A stretch of DNA of 64,000 bases, from positions 72,360,570-72,424,569 of the forward strand of contig OX439000.1 of assembly GCA_949316495.1 (NCBI GenBank), in the 5' to 3' direction. How positions within the stretch are numbered: position 1 is the stretch's first letter; every line of letters starts with the position of its first letter. The position numbers were made by a program, and so were the translations under genes. The DNA comes from Amphiduros pacificus. Taxonomy: Eukaryota; Annelida; Polychaeta; Phyllodocida; Hesionidae. The notes beneath the pieces are model-generated. The model saw only the letters and a list, made by a program, of their open reading frames with translations. It was not told the origin of the DNA and made no database searches. This document shows positions 63,991 to 64,000 of this stretch, in pieces.

Positions 63991-64000
63991 CTGATTATTA

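Overview
The window looks like animal nuclear DNA, most likely from a lophotrochozoan such as a mollusc. The base composition is AT-rich. The host genes have spliced GT/AG introns and the intergenic spaces are long. There are several kinds of LINE, tRNA-derived SINE-like pieces and an unusually large number of unrelated tandem arrays. The phylum is inferred from this mixture and is not proven.

Three host genes can be supported. (1) 10831-11703, minus strand: a membrane-anchored class I SAM-dependent methyltransferase-like protein of 290 aa in one coding exon, with a probable 5'-UTR intron. (2) 13216-17769, plus strand: a complete mitochondrial-type cytochrome P450 with nine coding exons that join in phase to 506 aa. 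(3) 55397-59379, minus strand: a complete natriuretic-peptide-receptor-like membrane guanylyl cyclase with four coding exons joining in phase to 1048 aa. Its cyclase domain keeps both metal-binding Asp residues but has replaced the residues that normally read guanine and stabilise the transition state. The genes are independent transcription units and nothing suggests a shared pathway.

Layout. 1-5.2 kb: four small tandem or dispersed repeat systems in single-copy AT-rich DNA. 5.2-10.8 kb: no recognisable gene. 10.8-18 kb: the methyltransferase and P450 genes, separated by a 122-bp (AT)n run. A P450 intron carries a long pyrimidine tract and a 46-bp array made of copies of its own splice acceptor. 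18.9-19.46 kb: a SINE-like piece and a LINE reverse-transcriptase fragment. 19.46-44.0 kb: one 24.5-kb satellite of about 500 copies of a 49-bp unit with multi-level higher-order structure. 44-46.25 kb: unique AT-rich DNA. 46.25-46.82 kb: a 16-bp minisatellite. 47.4-52.7 kb: a nearly full-length LINE whose ORF1 protein carries a C-terminal NADAR (YbiA-like N-glycosidase) domain, with a 7-bp tandem repeat at its 3' end. 53.5-53.75 kb: a 28-bp minisatellite. 55.4-59.4 kb: the guanylyl cyclase. 60.5-64 kb: two further LINE remnants, one of them joined to a fragment coding for a KH RNA-binding domain.

The items most worth following up are the NADAR domain inside a LINE ORF1, the guanylyl cyclase with altered active-site residues, the splice-acceptor minisatellite in the P450 gene, and the nested duplication history of the 49-bp satellite.
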